A DNA stretch of 7,714 nt. It comes from an uncultured Bilophila sp. (GTDB taxonomy: Bacteria > Desulfobacterota > Desulfovibrionia > Desulfovibrionales > Desulfovibrionaceae). Below the pieces are notes generated by a model. It was not told where the DNA came from. It ran no database searches and worked only from the letters and a program-made list of their open reading frames with translations. The DNA lies in contig CAUHBW010000181.1 of assembly GCA_959604115.1 (NCBI GenBank), forward strand, positions 1-7,714, in the 5' to 3' direction. Every line of letters begins with the position of its first letter. Position 1 is the stretch's first letter. A program made the position numbers and the translations under genes. Below are positions 1 to 5,017 of the stretch, piece by piece.

Positions 1-315
1 GGCGAACTCCCCGTTTCCGGCGTCGAACTTCTGCACGCTGGCTCGGATATCGAGCTGATGCGTTTTGGGAGCCAGCAGGGAGACGGCCTTTTCGTTCACC
101 GTATTCCACTTGAATTTCAGCGTAATACCCTTGAAATGCCCGAGCGTTGGCGTGTCCAGTTCCCCGGCGATGCCGAGGCCGGACATGGACTCGGTGACGT
201 ATTCGAGGCTCGGCAGCTCGATGTCGGCCATGCCGAGCAGCGCGGCGCTGCCCTCAAGGTAGACCTTGGCGTTGACGAGCTTGTCCGGAATGACGTTGGC
301 GGAAGGCAGATTCAT
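1..315 (-). CDS. Phage major tail tube protein, P2 FII-like (5' part only)
   Basis: This is the first 105 codons of a tail tube gene; the 3' end runs off the left edge of the window. The product would form the inner tube of a contractile tail, through which DNA passes. The N-terminus reads MNLPSANVIPDKLVNAKVYL, and the stretches LPSLEYVTESMSGLGIAGEL and TPTLGHFKGITLKF match the pattern I know from P2 gpFII-type tubes (a VYLxG strand, then LPSLE, a Thr-Glu-x-x-Ser-Gly-x-Gly-Ile-Ala-Gly-Glu stretch and TxGHF). The start is fixed by an AAGGAG box ending 5 nt before the ATG, and the gene begins 9 nt after the sheath stop. Sheath followed by tube is the order in both P2 and Mu. The family call is from remembered motifs, but motif and position agree. 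Confidence 0.93.
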   Translation of the reverse strand, partial: MNLPSANVIPDKLVNAKVYLEGSAALLGMADIELPSLEYVTESMSGLGIAGELDTPTLGHFKGITLKFKWNTVNEKAVSLLAPKTHQLDIRASVQKFDAGNGEFA

Positions 316-324
316 GGCGGCTCC

Positions 325-1578
325 TTACGCGGCGAAAAGGTTGTTCAGGTACGAGGGGTCATACTCGACGATGAACCGGATATCCCGCGCCGGAGGCGGG
401 GGCGCGACGTACACATGGAACTTCGCGATGCCGTCGATGAGGTCCGTGCTCGGGTTTTCCGAGGACAGGAAGGCCACCTTGCCTCCGAGGATGTATTCGC
501 GGGCCGCAAGACCGTTCAGCCAGATGTTGAACGTGTCGCAAATCTGCTCGACGAACCGGCGGCGCAGGGGCGAGTCGACGAACTGCCACGCGGTCAGCAC
601 CAGCGTGTTGCCGATATAGTTGAACATCCGGCGTACCGGGATGAAGGTGTCCTTGACGTCGGTAACGGCCGGATAGGCCGCAGTACGGTTGCCCCACGCC
701 ACCATCTGCCCGGTGAAATTCAGGCCGGTGACGACGCCCTGCCCGTTGAGGTAGGCGGCTTCGGCGGGCGTGAGCGCCAGTTCCTTTCCGGCGTGGCTCA
801 TGCCGTTGCAGAGCAGCCGCTTGTTCGAGGGCGACCAGTAGGGCACGCCCCCGTTGGCGGCGTCGCGGCCGGCAACGGCGGAAGCGAGATGGACGGAACC
901 GGATTCGACGACGTCGCCGAAAACCGGCGAGCCGAACATGATCTGCAGAGCCGGGTCGGTGAGGTTGTTTTCCTTCATCCATGCCGGGACTTCCGTGTAT
1001 TTCATGACGCCGGCGGGCACCTCGACGATGCCGGTCGCCTTGAAATGTCCGTTGATGCCCACGGACTTCGCGCCGATGACCACGGCCACCGCCGGATCGG
1101 AGGAAAAGCCGGGAGCCAGAATCTGCCCCGGAACCAGCCCGAAACGGGGGAAGACCTCCTCCACCAGCTCCAGTCCGGTACGCAGCCCGGAGGACGCATC
1201 GATGCCGCCGATGACGTCCGTTTTCGTCACCTTGGAGACGTCCGGCGTCGCCGGAGCCTCGCCCTGCCCCGGCGTCGTGTGCTTCGCCGGGTCAAAGACG
1301 TTGATGCACACGACGGGCGCAACGCCGTAGCGGGACAGATAAATCTTTGCGGAATCATACAGCGTGAAGCCGGATTCGCCTTCCTTCGGCGCGCCGAGCC
1401 GGGCCACGAACTCGGTCATGGAAAAGATGAGCAGCGGCTTGTTGACGGGCCGCTCCGTGCCTTCGGGCAGGTTGTGGATCGGGGCCGTGCCGATGATGAC
1501 CGGGAGCGAGACGTCGACGCGCACCGGCGCGACGATGCCGGTGGCGGTCTCTTCCCAGCAGACGCCGTGATTGTACAT
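325..1578 (-). CDS. Contractile tail sheath protein, P2 FI-like
   Basis: This 417-residue protein is of normal sheath length (P2 FI is about 396). It would polymerise around the tail tube and contract to drive the tube through the host envelope. The N-terminal part (about 10-100) has the alternating beta-strand pattern of sheaths, with FSMTEFVARLG near residue 52 and YGVAPVVCINVFDP near 84. The middle holds GYxPG-type sheath features in diverged form (LAPGFSSDPAVA near 154), then PYWSPSN at 246-252 and MVAWGNRTA at 292-300. The C-terminus has a Pro-rich turn (VAPPPPARDI, 391-400) before the last strand. An AAGGAG box lies just upstream of the ATG at 1578, and the upstream gene stops 2 nt earlier, suggesting coupled translation. 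The opposite strand carries a long open frame (58-1596) that I regard as a shadow of this gene. Confidence 0.95.
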   Translation of the reverse strand: MYNHGVCWEETATGIVAPVRVDVSLPVIIGTAPIHNLPEGTERPVNKPLLIFSMTEFVARLGAPKEGESGFTLYDSAKIYLSRYGVAPVVCINVFDPAKHTTPGQGEAPATPDVSKVTKTDVIGGIDASSGLRTGLELVEEVFPRFGLVPGQILAPGFSSDPAVAVVIGAKSVGINGHFKATGIVEVPAGVMKYTEVPAWMKENNLTDPALQIMFGSPVFGDVVESGSVHLASAVAGRDAANGGVPYWSPSNKRLLCNGMSHAGKELALTPAEAAYLNGQGVVTGLNFTGQMVAWGNRTAAYPAVTDVKDTFIPVRRMFNYIGNTLVLTAWQFVDSPLRRRFVEQICDTFNIWLNGLAAREYILGGKVAFLSSENPSTDLIDGIAKFHVYVAPPPPARDIRFIVEYDPSYLNNLFAA

Positions 1579-1580
1579 GC

Positions 1581-1856
1581 TTACTCCTTGATATGACTGC
1601 GCTTCACGCGCTCGTGGCGTTCAAAGAATCCCTTCCGTTCCCGCATGTCGCGCAACGCCTCGCCCGCCTTGCCCAGCGGGAAGAAACACGCCATGACGTC
1701 GGGATCGGCAAGCAATTCCCCAAGGTGCTTCGGCAGCCCGCCGCAAAACACGCTGCCGTACATGAGCAGCACGGGCTGGCGGAACGTCGGCCCCAGATAG
1801 ATGAGCGTTTCCGGAGCTACCGGAACGGCGGCTTTCGCCTTCTTGTCCGTGTCCAT
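1581..1856 (-). CDS. Small phage tail-region protein of unknown function
   Basis: This 91-residue protein lies between the terminator-like gene and the sheath. I do not recognise a named family. It starts with a charged Lys/Ala-rich segment (MDTDKKAKAA), then a predicted beta-rich core (ETLIYLGPTFRQPVLLMYGS, residues 16-35), a loop GGLPKHLGELLADPD, and a highly charged helical C-terminus (RDMRERKGFFERHERVKR). The start at 1856 is chosen because GAGGA lies 7 nt upstream. The longer open frame reaching further right has no such site and would overlap the 1868-2332 gene out of frame. In Mu a small protein (gp38, DUF2635) occupies the same place just before the sheath, but no sequence match is evident. 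A role in tail assembly or tail completion is inferred from position only. Confidence 0.75.
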   Translation of the reverse strand: MDTDKKAKAAVPVAPETLIYLGPTFRQPVLLMYGSVFCGGLPKHLGELLADPDVMACFFPLGKAGEALRDMRERKGFFERHERVKRSHIKE

Positions 1857-1867
1857 ACAATTTCCTC

Positions 1868-2332
1868 TTATTCCCAGCCCTTCATCTGCCAACACGACAG
1901 CATGGTTGCCTGGATAAAGGGCCGAGGTTTGGTTTCGGCCTTTTCCCAGTAAAGGAATCTGCCCCTGGAGTCCGGCACGAGTGAAAAACGGCGCATCAGA
2001 TACGACTCTCGGAACGGTCCGAGCACGCGAGTCACGTCGGACAGGAGTCTGGCGAGGTCCTGCTCCGCGCCCTCGGCGTCGCCCGTTTCCGGGTTGTAGA
2101 CGCAGCAGATGAGCGCGATGGTCGCCGTTTCCATACCGCCTTCGTGGTGCCCCCCGAGAGGCACAAGAATGATGCACGGAAAAGGCTTCCGGCCCTTCTC
2201 GGGCGGGGGCAGGTCGCCGATGAACACCCGTACCGGCGTCACGGCGTCGCCGCCTTCGGACTGCCCGAGAAGGCGGACGCACAGCCCTTCTTCAAGGTGT
2301 TTCTTCAATGCGGGGAGGATAGCGGTATTCAT
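1868..2332 (-). CDS. Tail terminator-like (tail completion) protein, gp37/gpU-type
   Basis: This 154-residue protein begins with a helix (AILPALKKHLEEGL). It then has a strand with FIGDLPPPEKG near 37, a hydrophobic strand PFPCIILVPLGG (51-62), and the strand TATIALICCVYNPETGD (69-85). A helix follows (AEQDLARLLSDVTRVL), and it ends RFLYWEKAETKPRPFIQATM before a final aromatic strand. LPP, then PFxxxxxxxG, then a VY[NS]xE strand, a helix, and WExxExxPxPF is the pattern I associate with phage tail terminator or gp37-like proteins, which cap the tube and contact the neck. Lambda gpU (131 residues) holds the same position after Z. The ATG overlaps the stop of the Z-like gene by 4 nt (ATGA), implying translational coupling. 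Family membership is moderately sure; the exact role is inferred. Confidence 0.75.
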   Translation of the reverse strand: MNTAILPALKKHLEEGLCVRLLGQSEGGDAVTPVRVFIGDLPPPEKGRKPFPCIILVPLGGHHEGGMETATIALICCVYNPETGDAEGAEQDLARLLSDVTRVLGPFRESYLMRRFSLVPDSRGRFLYWEKAETKPRPFIQATMLSCWQMKGWE

Positions 2333-2958
2333 TTCGCGGCCTCCACAGCCAGCGTCTGCTGTACATGGCGGGCCAACACGACGGGCAATCTGGATTCGGC
2401 CTCTTTCTCAAACATATTCCGGACGCGCGGCGTCACGACATGGTACTGGATGGACGGCCCGTATGCCTGTTTGATGCTTGTTTTTCCCGTGTTTTTTGAG
2501 GTAAATGCAGCCCGGAAATAGACCCCCATGTGACCTCCTGGCATCACGGCGACAAAGGGCAAGCCTATTCCCTGAGTACGGCTTTTTCCTTCGCGGCGCT
2601 CCCCGGTACGCAACGAAAAGGTGAAGTCTGGCCACTGAGAGGGACGCTTTCCGGGCTTGGCGGTTACTTCTTGCGGTTCGACGTCATAATAAATGAGCGG
2701 CTGCGCCTTACTTTGGACCGTGATGTTTCCCCTGACAGTGTCGCCAGCCTTGGCGACACTGCCCAACTGCACGGCCTTCCTGAGCGCCTTGTCCGGAAGG
2801 GGAACATCAGAGTCAAGGTACGAGACGAGTTCGTCCCGGATATGTCCCATGACCTCAGAAACAGAAGGAATAAATACCTTTTGAAGCGCGTATGGCACGC
2901 CCTTGAGCTGGCGTACCGCTCTCGCGAAATCCTCTTCGTCGATTCTGATATCGATCAT
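2329..2958 (-). CDS. Minor tail protein Z-like / tail completion protein
   Basis: This 209-residue protein starts MIDIRIDEEDFARAVRQLKG. A long helical N-terminal half (VPYALQKVFIPSVSEVMGHI) is followed by a basic, beta-rich middle with TVRGNITVQSKAQPLIYYDV. Near 145-150 it reads PFVAVMPGGHMGVYFR, and it ends in an amphipathic helix (RVRNMFEKEAESRLPVVLAR). This layout of helix, a strand segment releasing PFVAxMxxGHxGVxxR, and a closing helix fits the lambda Z family (192 residues), which completes the tail before joining to the head. The start at 2958 follows GGAG by 6 nt and lies 1 nt after the previous stop. The gene is visibly AT-richer than its neighbours, using many A/T-ending codons, which hints at a separate origin. 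It carries a perfect hairpin at 2736-2761. HK97 gp10-type proteins are a structural alternative. Confidence 0.75.
   Translation of the reverse strand: MIDIRIDEEDFARAVRQLKGVPYALQKVFIPSVSEVMGHIRDELVSYLDSDVPLPDKALRKAVQLGSVAKAGDTVRGNITVQSKAQPLIYYDVEPQEVTAKPGKRPSQWPDFTFSLRTGERREGKSRTQGIGLPFVAVMPGGHMGVYFRAAFTSKNTGKTSIKQAYGPSIQYHVVTPRVRNMFEKEAESRLPVVLARHVQQTLAVEAAK
2736..2761. repeat. Perfect inverted repeat, 11-bp arms with 4-nt loop, inside the Z-like gene
   Basis: The arms CAGTGTCGCCA (2736-2746) and TGGCGACACTG (2751-2761) are exact reverse complements around a 4-nt loop (2747-2750). It lies wholly in coding sequence and encodes the stretch GSVAKAGDTV in the minus-strand gene. No T-tract follows on either strand, so it does not look like a standard intrinsic terminator. 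In mRNA it would form a strong GC-rich hairpin. The function is unknown. Confidence 0.85.
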
Positions 2959-2959
2959 G

Positions 2960-3295
2960 TCAGCTCCCGTTGCGGTACAGCGCAATCTTGACGACGCCGT
3001 GCTGGTCGTCGGCGTCGGCGACCGTCCAAAGGACTCCGTCGATGTCGAGTTCCTGCCTCGGTGACGGCAGCGGAATGCCGTCGTCACCGCCGGAAGGCAG
3101 GTAAAGCGTGCGGCGGACCTGATTGACGCCCCAGGTGTCCACATCATCGTCGTAATGGCTTTCGGCGGGGTCCACGCCGTCATCCCAGATGCCGACGGTT
3201 TCGAGGCCGTCGACGCTCATGGCCCCGCCGAACTCGGCCGGGTTCAGAAAACCATGCCGCACATCGAAGACGAGCGTCTCATCAAAAAGGCTCAT
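2960..3295 (-). CDS. Head-tail joining protein, lambda FII-like
   Basis: This 111-residue protein is close to lambda gpFII (117). FII sits at the bottom of the filled head and makes the docking surface for the tail. The visible pattern is ETVGIWDDGVDP near 35-44, a loop rich in Asp, VRRTLYLPSGGDD near 64-76, LDIDGVLWTVADADDQHG near 87-104, and a final strand VVKIALYRNG. Lambda gpFII has the same order: a GVFDDP turn, a strand, GDTLTIGEENFWV, then DDGG and a closing strand. The ATG at 3295 is preferred over the in-frame ATG at 3310 because GGGAG lies 5 nt upstream and it makes a 4-nt ATGA overlap with the previous stop. The gene follows the lysis genes rather than a capsid gene, so the lysis module separates it from the FI-position gene. 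Confidence 0.72.
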   Translation of the reverse strand: MSLFDETLVFDVRHGFLNPAEFGGAMSVDGLETVGIWDDGVDPAESHYDDDVDTWGVNQVRRTLYLPSGGDDGIPLPSPRQELDIDGVLWTVADADDQHGVVKIALYRNGS

Positions 3296-3570
3296 GTCCG
3301 CTCCCGGCATTTCAGCCGTTGTTCAAGGTCGTCCAGCCGGATTCCGTGCCCATGCACGGTGGCTTTCTGCTCGTCGAGCACTTTCCACATCCTGCGATGG
3401 TCGCTGGAATTGTTTTCCTTGTCCGCAAAACGGCTGATGCAGCCCTCTCGGTGCATTATCAGGCCGTCGATCTTGCGGGAGACTCCCGCTCCCCACCATG
3501 CCAGAAAGCCGAAAAGCAGGGCCAGCAGCCCGCAGACCGCCATAAGCAGCAGTTGCGTCATGTCCAACAT
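3292..3570 (-). CDS. Small membrane protein with N-terminal TM and helical tail (possible inner-membrane spanin)
   Basis: This 92-residue protein has a strongly hydrophobic segment at about 6-28 (QLLLMAVCGLLALLFGFLAW), then a charged, mostly helical tail. Near 59-90 it reads HRRMWKVLDEQKATVHGHGI followed by RLDDLEQRL, with heptad-like spacing that suggests a short coiled coil. The general shape (one N-terminal TM, then a helical soluble domain) is that of an inner-membrane spanin such as Rz, although Rz is usually longer. Small phage membrane proteins ending in a similar W-x-x-L-D-E…H-x-x-R-L-x-x-L-E helix are common and mostly unassigned. The start at 3570 has AGAGGGG about 9 nt upstream; an ATG at 3561 is an alternative. 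It lies directly after the lipoprotein gene and overlaps the FII-like gene by 4 nt. The spanin role is an inference. Confidence 0.72.
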   Translation of the reverse strand: MLDMTQLLLMAVCGLLALLFGFLAWWGAGVSRKIDGLIMHREGCISRFADKENNSSDHRRMWKVLDEQKATVHGHGIRLDDLEQRLKCRERT

Positions 3571-3573
3571 TCG

Positions 3574-3849
3574 TCACATCCCCTCTGCGGCTTCGATCCA
3601 CAGGAACAGGTCGGCGGCTTCGGCGGCCGGAAGGTGTATCCATTCTCCGGCTCTGGAATCCCAGCATCCATCGCCACGGAGGAAACGCCACTCAGTGTTT
3701 GTCACTATCGCTCCCGGCGTCGACGGAGCCGGGGGAAACGCGCTCGTCGGCGCCGCCGTGCCGGCGCAGCCATGCAGCGCCGGCATCAGCGCGCACAGCA
3801 TCGTTGCGAGCAGCGCGGCGGGCAGTGCGGAACCATTCCCATGCGGCAT
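3574..3849 (-). CDS. Small Pro-rich lipoprotein, candidate outer-membrane spanin (Rz1-like)
   Basis: This 91-residue product has a hydrophobic N-terminus (about 8-25) ending in a lipobox-like LHGC, so Cys28 would be lipidated after signal peptidase II cleavage. His at -2 is unusual, and the n-region lacks Lys or Arg. A Pro/Ala/Thr-rich stretch follows (TAAPTSAFPPAPSTPGA), as in Rz1-type outer-membrane spanins. A conserved-looking aromatic segment comes next (EWRFLRGDGCWDSRAGEWIH, 53-72). Outer-membrane spanins link to an inner-membrane partner and fuse the two membranes after murein is cut. GAGG lies 7 nt before the ATG. The gene overlaps the 66-codon frame at 3692-3892 by 158 nt in another frame, the kind of nesting seen in Rz/Rz1 and P2 lysB/lysC. 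The lysis role rests on lipobox, position and overlap, not on a sequence match. Confidence 0.65.
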   Translation of the reverse strand: MPHGNGSALPAALLATMLCALMPALHGCAGTAAPTSAFPPAPSTPGAIVTNTEWRFLRGDGCWDSRAGEWIHLPAAEAADLFLWIEAAEGM

Positions 3850-3892
3850 AGAGCAGCCTCAACGCCAGAACGAGCCGGCTACCGTTGCCCAT
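3692..3892 (-). CDS. Small basic protein overlapping the lipoprotein gene; unknown lysis-region protein
   Basis: This 66-residue frame starts MGNGSRLVLALRLLYAAWEW, continues with a basic helical stretch (FRTARRAARNDAVRADAGAAW), and ends with LRRHGGADE and an acidic/Ser tail. Its first 14 nt overlap the end of the holin-like gene and its last 158 nt overlap the lipoprotein gene in another frame. The N-terminal hydrophobic stretch is interrupted by Arg, so it is an amphipathic or weak membrane helix at best. A helix rich in Arg and Ala followed by AxxWxxxHGG resembles small unassigned proteins I have seen near phage lysis genes, but I cannot name the family. The ribosome binding site is weak (AAGCGGA rather than AGGAG), so it may depend on coupling to the holin gene. 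It could be a chance open frame; the longer version reaching 4087 is a shadow of the holin. Confidence 0.42.
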   Translation of the reverse strand: MGNGSRLVLALRLLYAAWEWFRTARRAARNDAVRADAGAAWLRRHGGADERVSPGSVDAGSDSDKH

Positions 3893-4124
3893 CGGAGGAC
3901 ATGGTCCGCTTCCGGCGTTCGAGCACCTTACGCACGAGGCGGGGAAGCCCGGTGGCGACGGCGTACAGAACCCGGTACCAGCCGGAGCCGGACTCGGTCG
4001 GAGCCCGCATGTATTTCGAGGCCAGCCAGAGCACGGCGGCCACGATAAACAGCGCGCCCCAGCCCCACACGGGCAGGTACGCCGCAAGCTGCGTCAGCAT
4101 GTCGATGATCTGATCTTCGGTCAT
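3879..4124 (-). CDS. Holin-like small membrane protein
   Basis: This 81-residue protein has a short acidic N-terminus (MTEDQIIDMLTQLAA) and one clear membrane segment at about 16-39 (YLPVWGWGALFIVAAVLWLA). A Gly/Ser loop, an amphipathic helix (WYRVLYAVATGLPRLVRKVL) and a strongly basic end (ERRKR) follow. Short length, a hydrophobic segment, a charged C-terminus and a place right after the endolysin gene fit a phage holin, which opens the inner membrane to release the muramidase. With one clear TM it would be class III-like, unless the second amphipathic helix also inserts. AGGAG precedes the ATG by 7 nt, and the gene starts 9 nt after the endolysin stop. I recognise no specific holin family, so the call depends on features and context. 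Confidence 0.7.
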   Translation of the reverse strand: MTEDQIIDMLTQLAAYLPVWGWGALFIVAAVLWLASKYMRAPTESGSGWYRVLYAVATGLPRLVRKVLERRKRTMSSDGQR

Positions 4125-4133
4125 GGCGTTCTC

Positions 4134-4739
4134 CTAGGCCCGCGTCATCCAGCCCGCGAGGAACTTGCGTTTCGAAAAGCTCCCCGCCGCGATGTCGAGG
4201 TATTTCTTGCCCTGCGCGGCGTTAAGGGCCTTCACGATGTCCTTGTCCGAGCGGTACTGGAGCACCAGCGCCAAGGCTTTGACCGTCTTGGGGCCGACGG
4301 CTCCGTCTTCCGTGAGATCGTCGAAAAGATGCTGCTCGCTGCCGTTGCGCCGGATGTAGTTCATGGCGTTGCACACGCGCTGGAGGAGCCTGCCGGAGCC
4401 GCCCCGTCCCAAATTGACGGCCTGCTCGAACAGTTCGTTGGCCACCAGCTGAGGCCAGCGGGCGAGGCCCATCCTGTCCCACCATTCGGCGCGGTAGAAC
4501 GCGGTGACGTGCGTTTCCAGATCGGGGATGCTCGTCAGGTGGCGCGAGAAGACGCCGCTCCCCTGCTTGTACGAGGGATGGGCCTTCGCGGCGTCGATGA
4601 TGTGCCAGCCGGGCCAGCTCGGGAAAAAATTCCGGGCAATGCCCGCATACGTCTCACCGCCCGCGTCACCGGATACGTCGCACCAGTCCCCCTCGAACTT
4701 CCGAACGGGCGCATAGGCCAGTTCAAATTCGGCGCTCAT
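4134..4739 (-). CDS. Phage endolysin, GH108-type N-acetylmuramidase
   Basis: This 201-residue protein has the two parts of GH108 phage muramidases. The N-terminal catalytic region contains VRKFEGDWCDVSGDAGGETY (12-31), in which Glu16 should be the general acid. The usual motif is E-G-G, and here the second Gly is Asp. GIARNFFPSWPGW follows at 33-45, and LFEQAVNLGRGG at 103-114 matches the FDxAVNxG pattern. The C-terminal part has DGAVGPKTVKAL (145-156), typical of the peptidoglycan-binding domain (PG_binding_3) found with GH108. It would cut the glycan strands of murein at the end of infection. There is no signal peptide or N-terminal SAR segment, so it should need the holin encoded next. The ATG at 4739 overlaps the previous stop by 4 nt; the longer frame to 4796 would run into the upstream gene and is rejected. 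Confidence 0.9.
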   Translation of the reverse strand: MSAEFELAYAPVRKFEGDWCDVSGDAGGETYAGIARNFFPSWPGWHIIDAAKAHPSYKQGSGVFSRHLTSIPDLETHVTAFYRAEWWDRMGLARWPQLVANELFEQAVNLGRGGSGRLLQRVCNAMNYIRRNGSEQHLFDDLTEDGAVGPKTVKALALVLQYRSDKDIVKALNAAQGKKYLDIAAGSFSKRKFLAGWMTRA

Positions 4740-5017
4740 GCTTCGCCCCCTTCGGTTGCGTCGGGCGTGCCGCCTTCGGCGCCGCTGACGGAACACTCAA
4801 CGTTTTCAGGAGAAGCCGTTCCCTTCCTTTTGCCCTTTCCGGAGGCGGATGCCGCCGCGTCGGCGGGAATGCCCGCATACAGCGGCGTGGCGTAGCCCAT
4901 GCGGATGAGCGCGTCGGCCTTGTCCGCGTCCAGCGTGACCGCTTCTCCGGGGAGGAGCAGGTTCTCGCCGTCATCAAGCGTGACGCTCAGGCGCACGTCT
5001 TTCGTTTGCGCGCCCAT
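4736..5017 (-). CDS. Small head-region protein in the lambda FI position, unknown function
   Basis: This 93-residue protein has a compact N-terminal half, VRLSVTLDDGENLLLPGEAV, then TLDADKADALIRMGYATPLY. This looks like two strands and a helix, and LxPGExVTLDxxxADALIxxGxA is a pattern shared by many small phage head-region proteins. The second half is low-complexity: Ala/Ser/Lys (SASGKGKRKG), then acidic and Gly-rich (GAEGGTPDATEGGEA). The start at 5017 shares one base with the capsid stop (TAATG), which points to reinitiation after the capsid gene. In lambda the next gene after the capsid gene E is FI, a packaging aid that also has a charged, flexible segment. I see no sequence match to FI, so only the position is comparable. 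It may help DNA packaging or capsid maturation. Confidence 0.72.
   Translation of the reverse strand: MGAQTKDVRLSVTLDDGENLLLPGEAVTLDADKADALIRMGYATPLYAGIPADAAASASGKGKRKGTASPENVECSVSGAEGGTPDATEGGEA

Noticed and set aside
58..1596. A 512-codon plus-strand open frame opposite the sheath gene
   Set aside because: Its product is rich in Arg, Gly, Asp and His with no fold-like pattern, and it mirrors the reading frame of a clear sheath gene. High GC content makes long antisense frames common.
3061..3086. A 7-bp inverted repeat (GACGGCA/TGCCGTC) in the FII-like gene
   Set aside because: The arms are short, in coding sequence and GC-rich, so chance is a fair explanation, and no T-tract follows.
3296..3310. 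An earlier ATG at 3310 for the FII-like gene
   Set aside because: The ATG at 3295 has a GGGAG box at good spacing and a 4-nt overlap with the upstream stop.
3893..4087. The upstream extension of the 66-codon frame to an ATG at 4087
   Set aside because: This stretch is a Cys/Pro-rich shadow of the holin-like gene; the start at 3892 is more sensible.
3885..4895. A 336-codon plus-strand open frame across the endolysin and holin genes
   Set aside because: It spans several well-supported minus-strand genes and their junctions and has no recognisable domain.
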